DNA of 64,000 nt from Pseudoxanthomonas koreensis_A (GTDB lineage: Bacteria > Pseudomonadota > Gammaproteobacteria > Xanthomonadales > Xanthomonadaceae): NCBI RefSeq assembly GCF_041890415.1, contig NZ_CP169056.1, positions 806,001 to 870,000 of the forward strand. Reading direction: 5' to 3'. Both the position numbers and the translations under genes were made by a program. The notes below the pieces were generated by a model that saw only the letters and a list, made by a program, of their open reading frames with translations, did not search any database and was not told where the DNA came from. This document shows positions 1-8,595 of this stretch, piece after piece (position 1 is the first letter of the stretch; every line of letters starts with the position of its first letter).

Positions 1-482
1 TTCTCCGCCATCCACGCCGCGCCGGCGCGCAACTCGCGAACCTGGCGCGGGCGCACCGCCACGTGGGCGTGTCCGTCGTGCCAGTCGCAGGCGATGCCAT
101 GGCGGGCGATGCGCGTGCGCAGCAGCTCGACGCCCTCGCGCGACAGGTCGAACAACACCCGCGCCGCATCCTGGCCGAGCAGGTTCTCCAGGGTGGATGG
201 CTCGCAGCCGTATCCGGGCAGGGCCTGGCCGCCGTTGCGGCCCGACGCGCCCCAGCCGACCCGCTGCGCTTCCAGCACGACCACGCGGTAGCCGGCCTGC
301 GCCAGGTCCAGGGCCGCGCTCAGCCCGGTGTAGCCGGCGCCGAGGATGCATACGTCGGCGTCGATGCGGCCGCACAGCGCCGGTTGCAACGGCAGCGGCG
401 TGGTGCTGTCCGCATACCAGCTGGACGGGGAGGGGGGGCGCGTCCCGGCCGGCGCGGTGGACGGTGCGGAATGACGGTTCAT
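1..482 (-). CDS. puuB: gamma-glutamylputrescine oxidoreductase (FAD-dependent), 5' part only
   Basis: The reading frame begins at an ATG at 482 and runs leftward off the window, so only about 160 N-terminal residues are visible. They contain an SWYADS segment typical of PuuB-type enzymes, then a dinucleotide-binding fold (ILGAGYTGLSAALDLAQAG near residues 47-65) and the WGASGRNGGQ motif that follows the FAD site in DAO-family oxidases. In the Puu pathway this enzyme oxidises gamma-glutamylputrescine to the aldehyde, releasing ammonia and H2O2, in the cytoplasm. It is divergent from a puuA-like gene 252 bp away, which supports the assignment. Other DAO-family amine oxidases share the fold, so substrate is inferred from context. 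Confidence 0.85.
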   Translation of the reverse strand, partial: MNRHSAPSTAPAGTRPPSPSSWYADSTTPLPLQPALCGRIDADVCILGAGYTGLSAALDLAQAGYRVVVLEAQRVGWGASGRNGGQALPGYGCEPSTLENLLGQDAARVLFDLSREGVELLRTRIARHGIACDWHDGHAHVAVRPRQVRELRAGAAWMAE

Positions 483-734
483 CGGGGCGTCGGGGTGCAG
501 GCGCGGCCAGCTTAGCAGGCACGCGCGCGGCGCCCCGGACGCGGCCGCAGTCCTTTGTAAATGCCACGCCTCCGCGGTAAGTTGCGGAGCTGCCGGGTCG
601 CGTCCGGCGTGCGGCCCCGGCCGCCGTCCCCGGGCGGTGGTATCGGGAGTTCCGGTGCCGGGCCCATGCGGCTGGTGGACGCGGCGGCGCATGGCGGCGC
701 GAGGCGCGGTTGCCGGCCCAGTGGTGGAGGACGC

Positions 735-2117
735 ATGAGTACACGATCCACACGTCGCAAGCCCAGCCCCGAGCAGCAGGAAAGCTCGCTGCGGCGCTGG
801 CTCAAGGAGCGCCGCATCACCGAGGTCGAGTGCCTGGTGCCGGACATCACCGGCAACGCGCGCGGCAAGATCATCCCTGCCGACAAGTTCAGCCACGACT
901 ACGGCACCCGCCTGCCCGAGGGCATCTTCGCCACCACCGTCACCGGCGAATATCCCGACGATTACGACGAGCTGGTCTCGCCCTCGGATTCGGACATGCT
1001 GCTGCGCCCGGACCCGGACACGGTGCGGATGGTGCCATGGGCCACCGATCCGACCGCGCAGATCATCCATGACTGCGTCACCAAGGACGGCCAGCCGCAC
1101 GAGCTGGCGCCACGCAACGTGCTGCGCCGGGTGCTGGACGAATACGCCAGCGAGGGGCTGCAGCCGGTGGTGGCACCGGAGCTTGAGTTCTTCCTGGTGC
1201 AGAAGAACACCGACCCGGACTTCCCGCTGCTGCCGCCGGCCGGCCGCAACGGGCGGCCGGAAACGGCGCGGCAGGCGTATTCGATCGACGCGGTCAACGA
1301 GTTCGACCCGATCCTGGACCTGATGTACGACTACTGCGATGCGATGCGGCTGGACGTGGATACCCTGATCCACGAGTCCGGCGCCGCGCAGCTGGAGGTC
1401 AACTTCACCCACGCCGGGGCGCTGTCGCTGGCCGACCAGGTGTTCCTGTTCAAGCGCACCATGCGCGAGGCGGCGCTGCGCCATGGGGTGTACGCCACGT
1501 TCCTGGCCAAGCCGATGGAGACCGAACCGGGCAGCGCCATGCACATCCACCAGAGCGTGGTCGACGGCAAGGGCCGCAACGTGTTCACCGGGCACGGCGG
1601 CGCCCGCCACAGCCCGGCGTTCGGCCACTACCTGGGCGGGCTGCAGGCCTACGTGCCGATGGCGATGGCGTTCTTCGCGCCCAACGTCAACTCGTACCGG
1701 CGGCTGATGTTCGGCGAGGTCTCGCCGATCAACGTGGAGTGGGGCTACGACAACCGCACCTGCGGCCTGCGGGTGCCGATGGACAGCCCGGAGAACATGC
1801 GCGTGGAGAGCCGCTTTGCCGGTTCCGACGCCAACCCCTACCTGGCCCTGGCCGCGACCCTGGCCTGCGGCCTGCTTGGCCTGCGCGGGCAGATCGAGCC
1901 GACCGCGCCGCTGTCCGGCAGCGCCCAGGAGCACGGTTTCACCCTGGCCCGTTCGCTGGGCGAGGCACTGGACCAACTGGAGGGCTGCGAGCCGCTGGCG
2001 CGCCTGCTGGGGCCGCGCTTCGTGCGCGCCTACGTGGCGGTCAAGCGCAAGGAGTACGAGACATTCTTCCGCGTGATCAGCTCGTGGGAGCGTGAATTCC
2101 TGCTGCTCAACGTATAG
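735..2117 (+). CDS. puuA: glutamine synthetase family protein, probable gamma-glutamylputrescine synthetase
   Basis: A 460-residue glutamine-synthetase-fold enzyme, expected to ligate glutamate to putrescine with ATP as the first step of the Puu pathway. Visible family motifs are the Glu-rich metal site APELEFFL (about residues 147-154), the MHIHQS metal/ATP segment near residue 269, and the NVEWGYDNRTCGLRVP and SDANPYLALAA blocks near the C-terminus. The start at 735 is preceded by GTGGAGGA. The frame stays open upstream to 561, but that part is Arg/Gly/Pro-rich and unlike the family N-terminus. The divergent spacer holds a small hairpin at 570-589. Position between puuB and potFGHI argues for a polyamine substrate rather than ammonia assimilation; spermidine cannot be excluded. 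Confidence 0.88.
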   Translation: MSTRSTRRKPSPEQQESSLRRWLKERRITEVECLVPDITGNARGKIIPADKFSHDYGTRLPEGIFATTVTGEYPDDYDELVSPSDSDMLLRPDPDTVRMVPWATDPTAQIIHDCVTKDGQPHELAPRNVLRRVLDEYASEGLQPVVAPELEFFLVQKNTDPDFPLLPPAGRNGRPETARQAYSIDAVNEFDPILDLMYDYCDAMRLDVDTLIHESGAAQLEVNFTHAGALSLADQVFLFKRTMREAALRHGVYATFLAKPMETEPGSAMHIHQSVVDGKGRNVFTGHGGARHSPAFGHYLGGLQAYVPMAMAFFAPNVNSYRRLMFGEVSPINVEWGYDNRTCGLRVPMDSPENMRVESRFAGSDANPYLALAATLACGLLGLRGQIEPTAPLSGSAQEHGFTLARSLGEALDQLEGCEPLARLLGPRFVRAYVAVKRKEYETFFRVISSWEREFLLLNV

Positions 2118-2261
2118 CGCGCGGCCGCGCCTGCACGCCGCGTCCATGCGCCCTCGGCCAGGCTGCGGACCACGGCTGCGCCGGGGTTGGCGCAGGCGGT
2201 GGGCAAACCCGTCCGCGGACGTTAACCTGCGCCCGAATCCGAGCCCCGAAGGAAACCCCCT

Positions 2262-3383
2262 ATGAAGCTGCGCCTGTGGACCCCGTGCATCGCCGCCGTG
2301 CTGCTGGCCGCCTGTGGCGGCGATGGCAGCGGTTCGGCCACCGCCGACGGCGCCGAGGAGAAGGTGCTCAACGTCTACAACTACTCGGACTACATCGCCG
2401 AGGACACCATCCCCGGGTTCGAGCAGCGCACCGGCATCCGCGTCACCTACGATGTCTACGACAGCGACGAGATCCTGGAAACCAAGCTGCTGGCCGGGTC
2501 CAGCGGCTATGACGTGGTGGTGCCGACCCTGAACTTCTTCGGCCGCCAGATCCAGGCGGGGGTGTTCATGAAGCTGGACCCGTCGCGCATCCCCAACCTG
2601 GCCAACCTGGACCCCAAGGTCATGCAGCGCATCGCCGGGCAGGATCCGGGCAACGCATACGGCGTGCCGTACATGATGGGCACCACCGGCATCGGCTACA
2701 ACGTCGACAAGGTGGTCGCGGCCTTCGGCAGCGACGACATCGCCTCCAGCTGGGATCTCGTCTTCAAGCCGGAGAACATCGCCAGGCTGAAGGACTGCGG
2801 CGTGACCCTGCTCGACACGCCCTCGGACATGCTTCCCATCGCCCTGCATTACCTGGGCGAGGACCCGCACAGCAGCGACCCGGACACGATCCGCAAGGCC
2901 GCCGACCTGCTCAAGTCGATCCGCCCCTACGTGCAGAACTTCCACTCCAGCCAGTATGTCAGCTCGCTGGCCAACGGCAGCACCTGCCTGGTGGTGGGCT
3001 GGTCGGGCGACATCATCCAGGCCCGCGACCGTGCGCAGGAGGCCGACAACGGCGTGAACGTGGCCTATTCGATCCCGGTGGAAGGCGCGCCGCAGTGGTT
3101 CGACATGCTGGCCATTCCGGCCGACGCACGCCACCCGGACAACGCCCACGCCTTCATCAACTACCTGCTCGATCCCGCGGTGGCGGCGGCCAACACCGAT
3201 TACATCCAGTACGCCAACCCGGTGGCGGCGGCCACCCCGCTGGTGGACGAGGCGATCCGCAACGACCCCACGATCTATCCTTCCGACGAGGTGGCCGCAA
3301 AGATGTTCACCTACGCGACCAACAGCCCGGAGACGGACAAGCTGTACACGCGGCTGTGGACCGAGATCAAGACCGGTCGCTGA
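2262..3383 (+). CDS. potF: putrescine/polyamine-binding lipoprotein of an ABC importer
   Basis: A 373-residue periplasmic solute-binding protein. The N-terminus is a lipoprotein signal (MKLRLWTPCIAAVLLAAC) with the lipobox cysteine at residue 18, so it is probably anchored in the inner membrane. The mature part opens with VLNVYNYSDYI, the hallmark of PotD/PotF spermidine/putrescine-binding proteins, and continues through DSDEILETKLLAG and YGVPYMMGTTGIGYN. It delivers ligand to PotH/PotI. It starts 144 bp after puuA behind GAAGGAAA and ends 5 bp before potG, so it is the first gene of a tight potFGHI operon. Putrescine is favoured over spermidine from the puu neighbours; this is inference. Confidence 0.92.
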   Translation: MKLRLWTPCIAAVLLAACGGDGSGSATADGAEEKVLNVYNYSDYIAEDTIPGFEQRTGIRVTYDVYDSDEILETKLLAGSSGYDVVVPTLNFFGRQIQAGVFMKLDPSRIPNLANLDPKVMQRIAGQDPGNAYGVPYMMGTTGIGYNVDKVVAAFGSDDIASSWDLVFKPENIARLKDCGVTLLDTPSDMLPIALHYLGEDPHSSDPDTIRKAADLLKSIRPYVQNFHSSQYVSSLANGSTCLVVGWSGDIIQARDRAQEADNGVNVAYSIPVEGAPQWFDMLAIPADARHPDNAHAFINYLLDPAVAAANTDYIQYANPVAAATPLVDEAIRNDPTIYPSDEVAAKMFTYATNSPETDKLYTRLWTEIKTGR

Positions 3384-3388
3384 CCGCC

Positions 3389-4543
3389 ATGGCCGCAGCG
3401 CCGACAGACGGCACCCATGCCGGCACGCATGCCGCAGCGCCGGCAGCGGTCGACCCGGAGCGCTACCTGCGCATCGAGGGCGTGCGCAAGGAGTTCGACG
3501 GCTTCGTCGCCGTCGATGATGTCAGCCTGGATATCCGCAAGGGCGAGATCTTCGCCCTGCTCGGCGGCTCGGGCAGTGGCAAGTCCACCCTGCTGCGCTG
3601 CCTGGGCGGGTTCGAGCGGCCCACCCGTGGCCGCATCGTGCTCGACGGCCAGGTGCTGGACCCGCTGCCGCCCTACGAGCGCCCGGTCAACATGATGTTC
3701 CAGTCCTACGCGCTGTTCCCGCACATGACCGTGGAGCAGAACATCGCCTTCGGCCTGAAGCAGGACGGCCTGTCCGGCGACGCCCTCGCCGCGCGCGTGG
3801 GCGAGATGCTCTCGCTGGTGCAACTGGCCAAGCTGGCCGGGCGCAAGCCGCACCAGTTGTCCGGTGGCCAGCAGCAGCGCGTGGCCCTGGCCCGCTCGCT
3901 GGCCAAGGGGCCCAAGCTGCTGCTGCTGGACGAGCCGATGGGCGCGCTGGACAAGAAGCTGCGCTCGCGCATGCAACTGGAGCTGGTCAACATCATCGAG
4001 CAGTCCGGGGTGACCTGCGTGATGGTCACCCACGACCAGGAGGAGGCCATGACCATGGCCACCCGGATCGCGGTGATGGACCAGGGCTGGATCCAGCAGG
4101 TCGGCAAGCCGGACGACATCTACGAGCAGCCGGCCAACCGCTTCGTGGCCGGCTTCATCGGCTCGGTGAACCTGATCGAGGGCATCATCGACGAGGACCA
4201 GCCGGAGTACGTCACCGTGCGTACCGGCGATTTCCCCGCACCGATCTACGTGGGCCACGGCATCACCGGCTACGAGGGCCAGCCGGTGGCCTTCGCGCTG
4301 CGTCCGGAGAAGGTGTACATCGGCAAGCAGGAGCCGGACGGCGAGAACAACAAGGCCCGCGGCACGGTGGAGGACATCGCCTACTTCGGCAGCCATTCGG
4401 TGTACCACGTGCGCCTGCCCAGCGGCGCCAAGGTGCTGGCCAACTTCGCCAACATGAAGCGCTGGGACAGCGACGGCATTACCTGGAACGACGAGGTCTG
4501 GGTGTCCTGGGACGACAACGACGGCGTGGTGCTGACCGGGTGA
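3389..4543 (+). CDS. potG: polyamine ABC transporter ATP-binding protein
   Basis: A 384-residue ABC ATPase that powers putrescine import from the cytoplasmic face. It shows Walker A GGSGSGKST near residue 60, signature LSGGQQQRVALARSLA near 157, Walker B LLLLDEP near 178, the H-loop MVTHDQEEAM, and a C-terminal TOBE-type region (about residues 280-384) typical of PotA/PotG proteins. The ATG at 3389 lies 5 bp after the potF stop. The frame is open further upstream, inside potF, but those residues do not resemble the family. The stop codon overlaps the GTG start of potH, indicating translational coupling. Confidence 0.93.
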   Translation: MAAAPTDGTHAGTHAAAPAAVDPERYLRIEGVRKEFDGFVAVDDVSLDIRKGEIFALLGGSGSGKSTLLRCLGGFERPTRGRIVLDGQVLDPLPPYERPVNMMFQSYALFPHMTVEQNIAFGLKQDGLSGDALAARVGEMLSLVQLAKLAGRKPHQLSGGQQQRVALARSLAKGPKLLLLDEPMGALDKKLRSRMQLELVNIIEQSGVTCVMVTHDQEEAMTMATRIAVMDQGWIQQVGKPDDIYEQPANRFVAGFIGSVNLIEGIIDEDQPEYVTVRTGDFPAPIYVGHGITGYEGQPVAFALRPEKVYIGKQEPDGENNKARGTVEDIAYFGSHSVYHVRLPSGAKVLANFANMKRWDSDGITWNDEVWVSWDDNDGVVLTG

Positions 4544-5451
4544 GCATGCTGCGGCCATCGCGTTGGCGGCCATCGGTGCGCCTGCTGGTGATCGCAGTGC
4601 CGTTCCTGTGGCTGCTGCTGTTCTTCGCGGTGCCGTTCCTGATCGTGCTGAAGATCTCGTTCTCGCGGATGGCCATCGCGATGCCGCCCTACACCCCGGT
4701 GGTCGAGTACCTGGACAGCGCCCTGACCCTGCGCCTGAACCTGGGCAACTACGCGGCGCTGTTTGCCGATCCGCAGTACGTGCTGGCCTACCTGACCTCG
4801 ATCCAGATCGCGGCGGTGTCCACCGTCCTGTGCCTGCTGATCGGCTACCCGATGGCCTACGCCATCGCCCGGATGCGGCCGGCCGCGCGCAACATCGCGC
4901 TGATGGCGGTGGTGCTGCCGTCGTGGACCTCGTTCCTGATCCGGGTCTATGCCTGGATCGGGATCCTCGATGCCAACGGCATCCTCAACCGCTTCCTGCT
5001 GTGGACCGGCCTGGTCGATGCGCCGCTGCGCATCCTCTACACGCCCACCGCCACCTACATCGGCATCGTCTACTGCTACCTGCCGTTCATGATCCTGCCG
5101 CTGTACGCCAACCTGGTGAAGCTGGACCAGCGCCTGCTGGAAGCGGCCTACGACCTCGGCGCGCGGCCGTGGAAGGCGTTCGTGCGCATCACCCTGCCGC
5201 TGTCGCGCTCGGGGATCATTGCTGGCTGCATGCTGGTGATGATCCCGGCGGTGGGCGAGTTCGTGATCCCGGAGATGCTGGGCGGCCCGGACACGCTGAT
5301 GATCGGCCGGGTGCTGTGGGGCGAGTTCTTCAGCAACCGCGACTGGCCGGCGGCCTCGGCGGTGGCGATCGTGATGCTGTTGCTGCTGCTGGTGCCGATC
5401 CTGGTATTCAACCGCCACCAGCAGCGGCAGATGGAGGGCCGGCTGGCATGA
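4540..5451 (+). CDS. potH: polyamine ABC transporter permease
   Basis: A 303-residue inner-membrane permease with about six hydrophobic segments; the first is LLVIAVPFLWLLLFFAVPFL near residues 14-33. The cytoplasmic EAA loop that contacts the ATPase is present as EAAYDLGARPWKAF near residue 202. The GTG at 4540 overlaps the potG stop (GTGA); an ATG at 4546 is an alternative start. The stop overlaps the potI start (ATGA at 5448-5451). It pairs with PotI to form the transmembrane channel of the putrescine importer. Confidence 0.93.
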   Translation: MSMLRPSRWRPSVRLLVIAVPFLWLLLFFAVPFLIVLKISFSRMAIAMPPYTPVVEYLDSALTLRLNLGNYAALFADPQYVLAYLTSIQIAAVSTVLCLLIGYPMAYAIARMRPAARNIALMAVVLPSWTSFLIRVYAWIGILDANGILNRFLLWTGLVDAPLRILYTPTATYIGIVYCYLPFMILPLYANLVKLDQRLLEAAYDLGARPWKAFVRITLPLSRSGIIAGCMLVMIPAVGEFVIPEMLGGPDTLMIGRVLWGEFFSNRDWPAASAVAIVMLLLLLVPILVFNRHQQRQMEGRLA

Positions 5452-6293
5452 ACCCGGGCCTTGGCCAACGCATGCTGCGCTGGACGGTGCTGGGGCTGGG
5501 CTTCGCCTTCCTGTACCTGCCGATCGTGCTGCTGGTGGTGTACTCGTTCAACTCATCGCGCCTGGCCACGGTCTGGGCCGGGTTCTCCACCAAGTGGTAC
5601 GGCGAGCTGCTGCGCGACCGGCAGATGCTGGAGGCCGCGTGGGTGAGCCTGCGCATCGCGTTCTGGACGGCGACGGCGGCCACGGTGGTCGGCACCCTGG
5701 CGGCGATGGTGATGACCCGCTTCCGGCGTTTCCCGGGCAAGACCGTGTTCGGCGCGCTGGTCACCGCGCCGCTGGTGATGCCCGAGGTGATCATCGGCCT
5801 GTCGATCCTGCTGATGCTGGTGTCGGTGGGGTCGATGCTCGGCATTCCGTCCAAGGGCATGGTGGCGATCTGGATCGCGCACGTGACCTTGACCGTCTCG
5901 TTCGTGACGGTGGTGGTGTCCTCGCGCCTGCAGGAGCTGGACCGGTCGCTGGAGGAGGCGGCGATGGACCTGGGCGCGAACCGGGTCAAGGTGTTCTTCC
6001 TGATCACCCTGCCGATCATCGCGCCGGCGCTGATGAGCGGGTGGTTGCTGGCGTTCACCCTGTCGCTGGACGACGTGGTGGTCGCCAGCTTCGTGGCCGG
6101 CCCGGATTCGACCACCCTGCCGATCAAGATCTTCGCCTCGGTACGGCGTGGCGTGAGCCCGAAGATCAATGCGCTGGCATCGCTGCTGATCATGGCCGTG
6201 TCGCTGGCGGCGGTGGTCGGCTGGTGGCTGATGTACCGCAAGGACCAGCGCCGCCGCCGCGACATGCAACTGGCGCTGCAGGAAAACGCCTGA
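5448..6293 (+). CDS. potI: polyamine ABC transporter permease
   Basis: A 281-residue inner-membrane permease and partner of PotH. It has hydrophobic helices throughout and an EAA loop, EEAAMDLGANRVKVF, near residue 168. The ATG at 5448 overlaps the potH stop by one base pair more than minimal coupling. The C-terminus is basic (KDQRRRRDMQ), consistent with an inside end. It closes the potFGHI operon; no terminator with a T-tract is seen after it, and repeat-rich DNA follows directly. Confidence 0.93.
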   Translation: MNPGLGQRMLRWTVLGLGFAFLYLPIVLLVVYSFNSSRLATVWAGFSTKWYGELLRDRQMLEAAWVSLRIAFWTATAATVVGTLAAMVMTRFRRFPGKTVFGALVTAPLVMPEVIIGLSILLMLVSVGSMLGIPSKGMVAIWIAHVTLTVSFVTVVVSSRLQELDRSLEEAAMDLGANRVKVFFLITLPIIAPALMSGWLLAFTLSLDDVVVASFVAGPDSTTLPIKIFASVRRGVSPKINALASLLIMAVSLAAVVGWWLMYRKDQRRRRDMQLALQENA

Positions 6294-6349
6294 CGCCACC
6301 TTGCCCCCTGTACGAACGGGCTCGCCGGCGACAGCAGGCATCTTCCCGG

Positions 6350-6526
6350 ATTTCGAGATGTGCGGGGTGTCAGTCACGACAGCCGCCGACGTGCTGGAGT
6401 AGCCGGCTCCGGATGAGCCGCGTCGGATCGACGACCGCAGGTATCGCCCCGCAAATCGAGATGTGCGGGGCGCCAGTCACGGCAACCGCCGACGTGCGGG
6501 AGTGGCCGGCTCCGGAAGGAGCCGCG
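6350..6526. repeat. pair of about 74-bp imperfect direct repeats
   Basis: Two units, 6350-6422 and 6453-6526, about 103 bp apart. Both run from TCGAGATGTGCGGGG through GCCGCCGACGTG to a GGCTCCGGA hairpin (GCCGGCTCCGGAAGGAGCCG in the second). Related hairpins open repeat copies B (near 27135) and C (near 60189). They are non-coding and lie between potI and the pirin gene. They form the left edge of repeat copy A. Confidence 0.8.
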
Positions 6527-6533
6527 GCAGGCC

Positions 6534-6615
6534 GGGCATATCGCCGCCGCTCGGGCGCACATCCATGTGCGCACTCGCTACCGCGGCCATCCATGGCCGC
6601 TGCCGCGATACACCC
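6534..6615. repeat. left module of composite repeat, copy A
   Basis: Outer arms GGGCATATCG (6534-6543) and CGATACACCC (6606-6615) pair with two mismatches. Inside are two perfect hairpins with CC loops, 6555-6572 (GCGCACAT/ATGTGCGC) and 6583-6600 (GCGGCCAT/ATGGCCGC). The 30 bases 6549-6578 are the exact reverse complement of 6921-6950 in the right module, so the two modules are inverted copies of one element. The 258 bp between them (6616-6873) contain no gene or recognisable site. Confidence 0.8.
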
Positions 6616-6873
6616 GACCCGCCGCGTCTTCGCTGTCGGAGGCATGGCTTCACTCGATGGGCTGCCTCGGGGAGTCCTCAGCGAATGTTGCTGGTGCTTG
6701 CGACTCCGGCTGGTCAGCGATTTCCATCGAAGACGCGCGCACGGATCAACGACCGCCGTGGCTGAGGCGTATCGCCCGCTTCGGCTGACGCAGCGCCGCG
6801 ACCCTCCCTCTGTCAGTCCGCCGGTGTGCCTTTCGCCCATCAGAAGCCACCATCTGCACGCCGCGACGGACGT

Positions 6874-6974
6874 CATGTCCCGGGTATATGGAGCAAGTGG
6901 CACATGGATGTGCCACGGCCGCGAGTGCGCACATGGATGTGCGCCCGAGCGGTGCGCCATATACCCGGGACATG
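6874..6974. repeat. right cloverleaf module of composite repeat, copy A
   Basis: Perfect 18-bp arms 6874-6891 (CATGTCCCGGGTATATGG) and 6957-6974 enclose a 65-nt core. The core folds into hairpin 1 (TGGCACAT 6898-6905 with ATGTGCCA 6908-6915) and hairpin 2. Hairpin 2 has CCGC at 6919-6922 pairing with GCGG at 6949-6952, a tandem G-A internal loop, then GCGCACAT 6927-6934 with ATGTGCGC 6937-6944. The core recurs almost unchanged in copies B and C between arms of different sequence. Confidence 0.85.
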
Positions 6975-7114
6975 GCGGCCCCATCCGGAGCCGCGCTCCT
7001 GGACATGGCGGCCCATCCGGAGCCGCGCTTCCCCGCTCAGGCCCTGGGACATGGCGGCCCCATCCGAAGTAGCGCTTCCCCGCTCAGGTCCGGGACATGA
7101 CGGCCCCACCCGGA
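6967..7114. repeat. tandem repeat, about four degenerate units
   Basis: Starting in the right arm of the copy A module, units of the form GGACATGGCGGCCCCATCCG then GAGCCGCGCT recur four times. The middle two carry an extra TTCCCCGCTCAGG tail. A related CGGCCC-ATCCGAAGCC unit follows the same module once in copy B (near 27571) and eight times in copy C (60662-60870). This suggests a minisatellite tied to the element. Confidence 0.75.
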
Positions 7115-7217
7115 GCCGCGTCGCCGTTCCGCCAGCGCAACGGTCCGGTGAATTCCGGAGTGGTTATGCTCGCAGCCATCGGCACCATCTTCGGGCGAAG
7201 CCATCCAGGAGATCCCC

Positions 7218-8081
7218 ATGAACGCCACCGACCCGCGCCACGAGCCCGCCCGCATCATCCGCACCGTGCGCGGCCGCGCCGCATCCGACGGCGCCGGGGT
7301 CAAACTGACCCGGGTGATCGGCGGGCCGGAACTGCCCGACCTGGACCCGTTCCTGCTGCTGGACGAGTTCGGCACCGACAGCCCCGAAGACTACATCGCC
7401 GGCTTCCCCGACCACCCGCACCGCGGCTTCGAGACCGTGACCTACATGCTCGACGGCCGCATGCGCCACCGCGACAACCACGGCAACGAAGGCCTGCTCA
7501 CCCCGGGCAGCGTGCAGTGGATGACCGCCGGGCGCGGGCTGGTCCATTCGGAAATGCCCGAGCAGGAATCCGGGCGCATGCGCGGCTTCCAGTTGTGGGT
7601 CAACCTGCCGGCGCGCGACAAGATGACCGACCCGCGCTACCAGGAGTTTGCACCGGACCACATTCCCCTGGCGCACCCCGCCGATGGCGTGCAGGTGAAG
7701 GTGATCGCCGGGCGCGTGGGCGACACGGTCGGCCCGATCGTGCAGCCGGCCACCGCGCCGCTGTACCTGGATGTCGTCCTGCAGCCCGGAGTGACCTGGG
7801 AATACGTGCTGCCGTACGGCCACAACGCGTTCGCCTATGTGTTCGAGGGCGCGCTGCGGATTGGTGTCGATGACAATGCACGCGTGCTGGCGACCCACGA
7901 AATGGGCGTGCTCGGAGGCGGTGCGGCACTGGCAATGCAGGCCGAAGATGCCGGCGCGCGCCTGATCCTGGTCGCCGGCGCACCACTGCGCGAGCCGGTG
8001 GCGCGCCACGGGCCGTTCGTGATGAACAACCGGCAGGAACTGATGCAGGCCTTCGTCGATTTCCAGGAAGGCCGCTTCTGA
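7218..8081 (+). CDS. pirin family protein
   Basis: A 287-residue bicupin of the pirin family. The N-terminal cupin has the pirin metal-site pattern: His66 and His68 in DHPHRGFETV, then His110 and Glu112 in RGLVHSEMPEQ. The C-terminal half carries the EGALRIG and LGGGAAL strands of the second cupin. Bacterial pirins act as quercetin 2,3-dioxygenases or as regulators of central metabolism; which applies here cannot be told. The ATG at 7218 follows CAGGAGATCCCC, a good ribosome-binding site. It is a single gene, convergent with the DUF4426 gene across a hairpin. Confidence 0.92.
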   Translation: MNATDPRHEPARIIRTVRGRAASDGAGVKLTRVIGGPELPDLDPFLLLDEFGTDSPEDYIAGFPDHPHRGFETVTYMLDGRMRHRDNHGNEGLLTPGSVQWMTAGRGLVHSEMPEQESGRMRGFQLWVNLPARDKMTDPRYQEFAPDHIPLAHPADGVQVKVIAGRVGDTVGPIVQPATAPLYLDVVLQPGVTWEYVLPYGHNAFAYVFEGALRIGVDDNARVLATHEMGVLGGGAALAMQAEDAGARLILVAGAPLREPVARHGPFVMNNRQELMQAFVDFQEGRF

Positions 8082-8088
8082 GCGGGCA

Positions 8089-8114
8089 GGGCGCGCAGCC
8101 GTCGCCGCGCGCCC
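8089..8114. terminator. hairpin between convergent genes
   Basis: Perfect 8-bp arms GGGCGCGC (8089-8096) and GCGCGCCC (8107-8114) with a 10-nt loop sit between the ends of the pirin gene and the DUF4426 gene. There is no T-run on either side, so it may stall or protect transcripts rather than act as a full intrinsic terminator. Confidence 0.45.
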
Positions 8115-8118
8115 CGGG

Positions 8119-8595
8119 TCAGAGGTGGCGCTCGAAGTCGAACGCCTGCCTGCGGCCGTCGACGTCCACCTGGACGTCGATGCGCAGCACGTCGCGCGGC
8201 GACACCGGCAGCACGCCGATGTGGTCCACATAGTCGCCGGTGGAGGCCGCGCGCAGGGCGATCGGCTGGCGGCGTCCGCTGAGGTCGCGTGCCTGCGCCT
8301 GCAACTTGCCATCGACCGGGTGCTCGACACCATCGGCGTCCACCCGGCGCAGTGCCACCACCAGCAGTGCGGTGCCCGCGCTGCGCTCGATGCCGTACTG
8401 GCGCGCCGTGGGCTCGCCCAGCGACAGCGTGGGCAGCAGGTTGTAGTGCGCGCGCAGCGACCCGTCCAGTTCGGCCACGGCCGGGGCCGGCGCGATGAAC
8501 TGCGCCGGCTGCGGCGCCTGGCCGCCGCAGCCGGCCGGCAAGGCCAACGCGAGCAGCAGCATGCAGGTGGAGCGCAGGCGGGACATGGCCATCAT
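8119..8595 (-). CDS. DUF4426 domain-containing exported protein
   Basis: A 158-residue protein of unknown function. The N-terminus is a signal with a lipobox-like end (LLLALALPAGC), so it is probably a periplasmic lipoprotein. The rest is a soluble beta-rich domain containing RAHYNLLPTLSLGEPTARQYG, IERSAGTALLVVALRR and a closing DIQVDVDGRRQAFDFERHL-like strand (actual D-V-Q-V variant), matching DUF4426 as known next to proC in xanthomonads. The first ATG (8595) overlaps the proC stop (ATGA), so the two are translationally coupled. ATGs at 8592 and 8586 are alternative starts. Confidence 0.8.
   Translation of the reverse strand: MMAMSRLRSTCMLLLALALPAGCGGQAPQPAQFIAPAPAVAELDGSLRAHYNLLPTLSLGEPTARQYGIERSAGTALLVVALRRVDADGVEHPVDGKLQAQARDLSGRRQPIALRAASTGDYVDHIGVLPVSPRDVLRIDVQVDVDGRRQAFDFERHL

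Noticed and set aside
561..734. N-terminal extension of the puuA-like protein
   Set aside because: The extra 58 residues are low-complexity and atypical, while ATG 735 has a good ribosome site and gives the family length.
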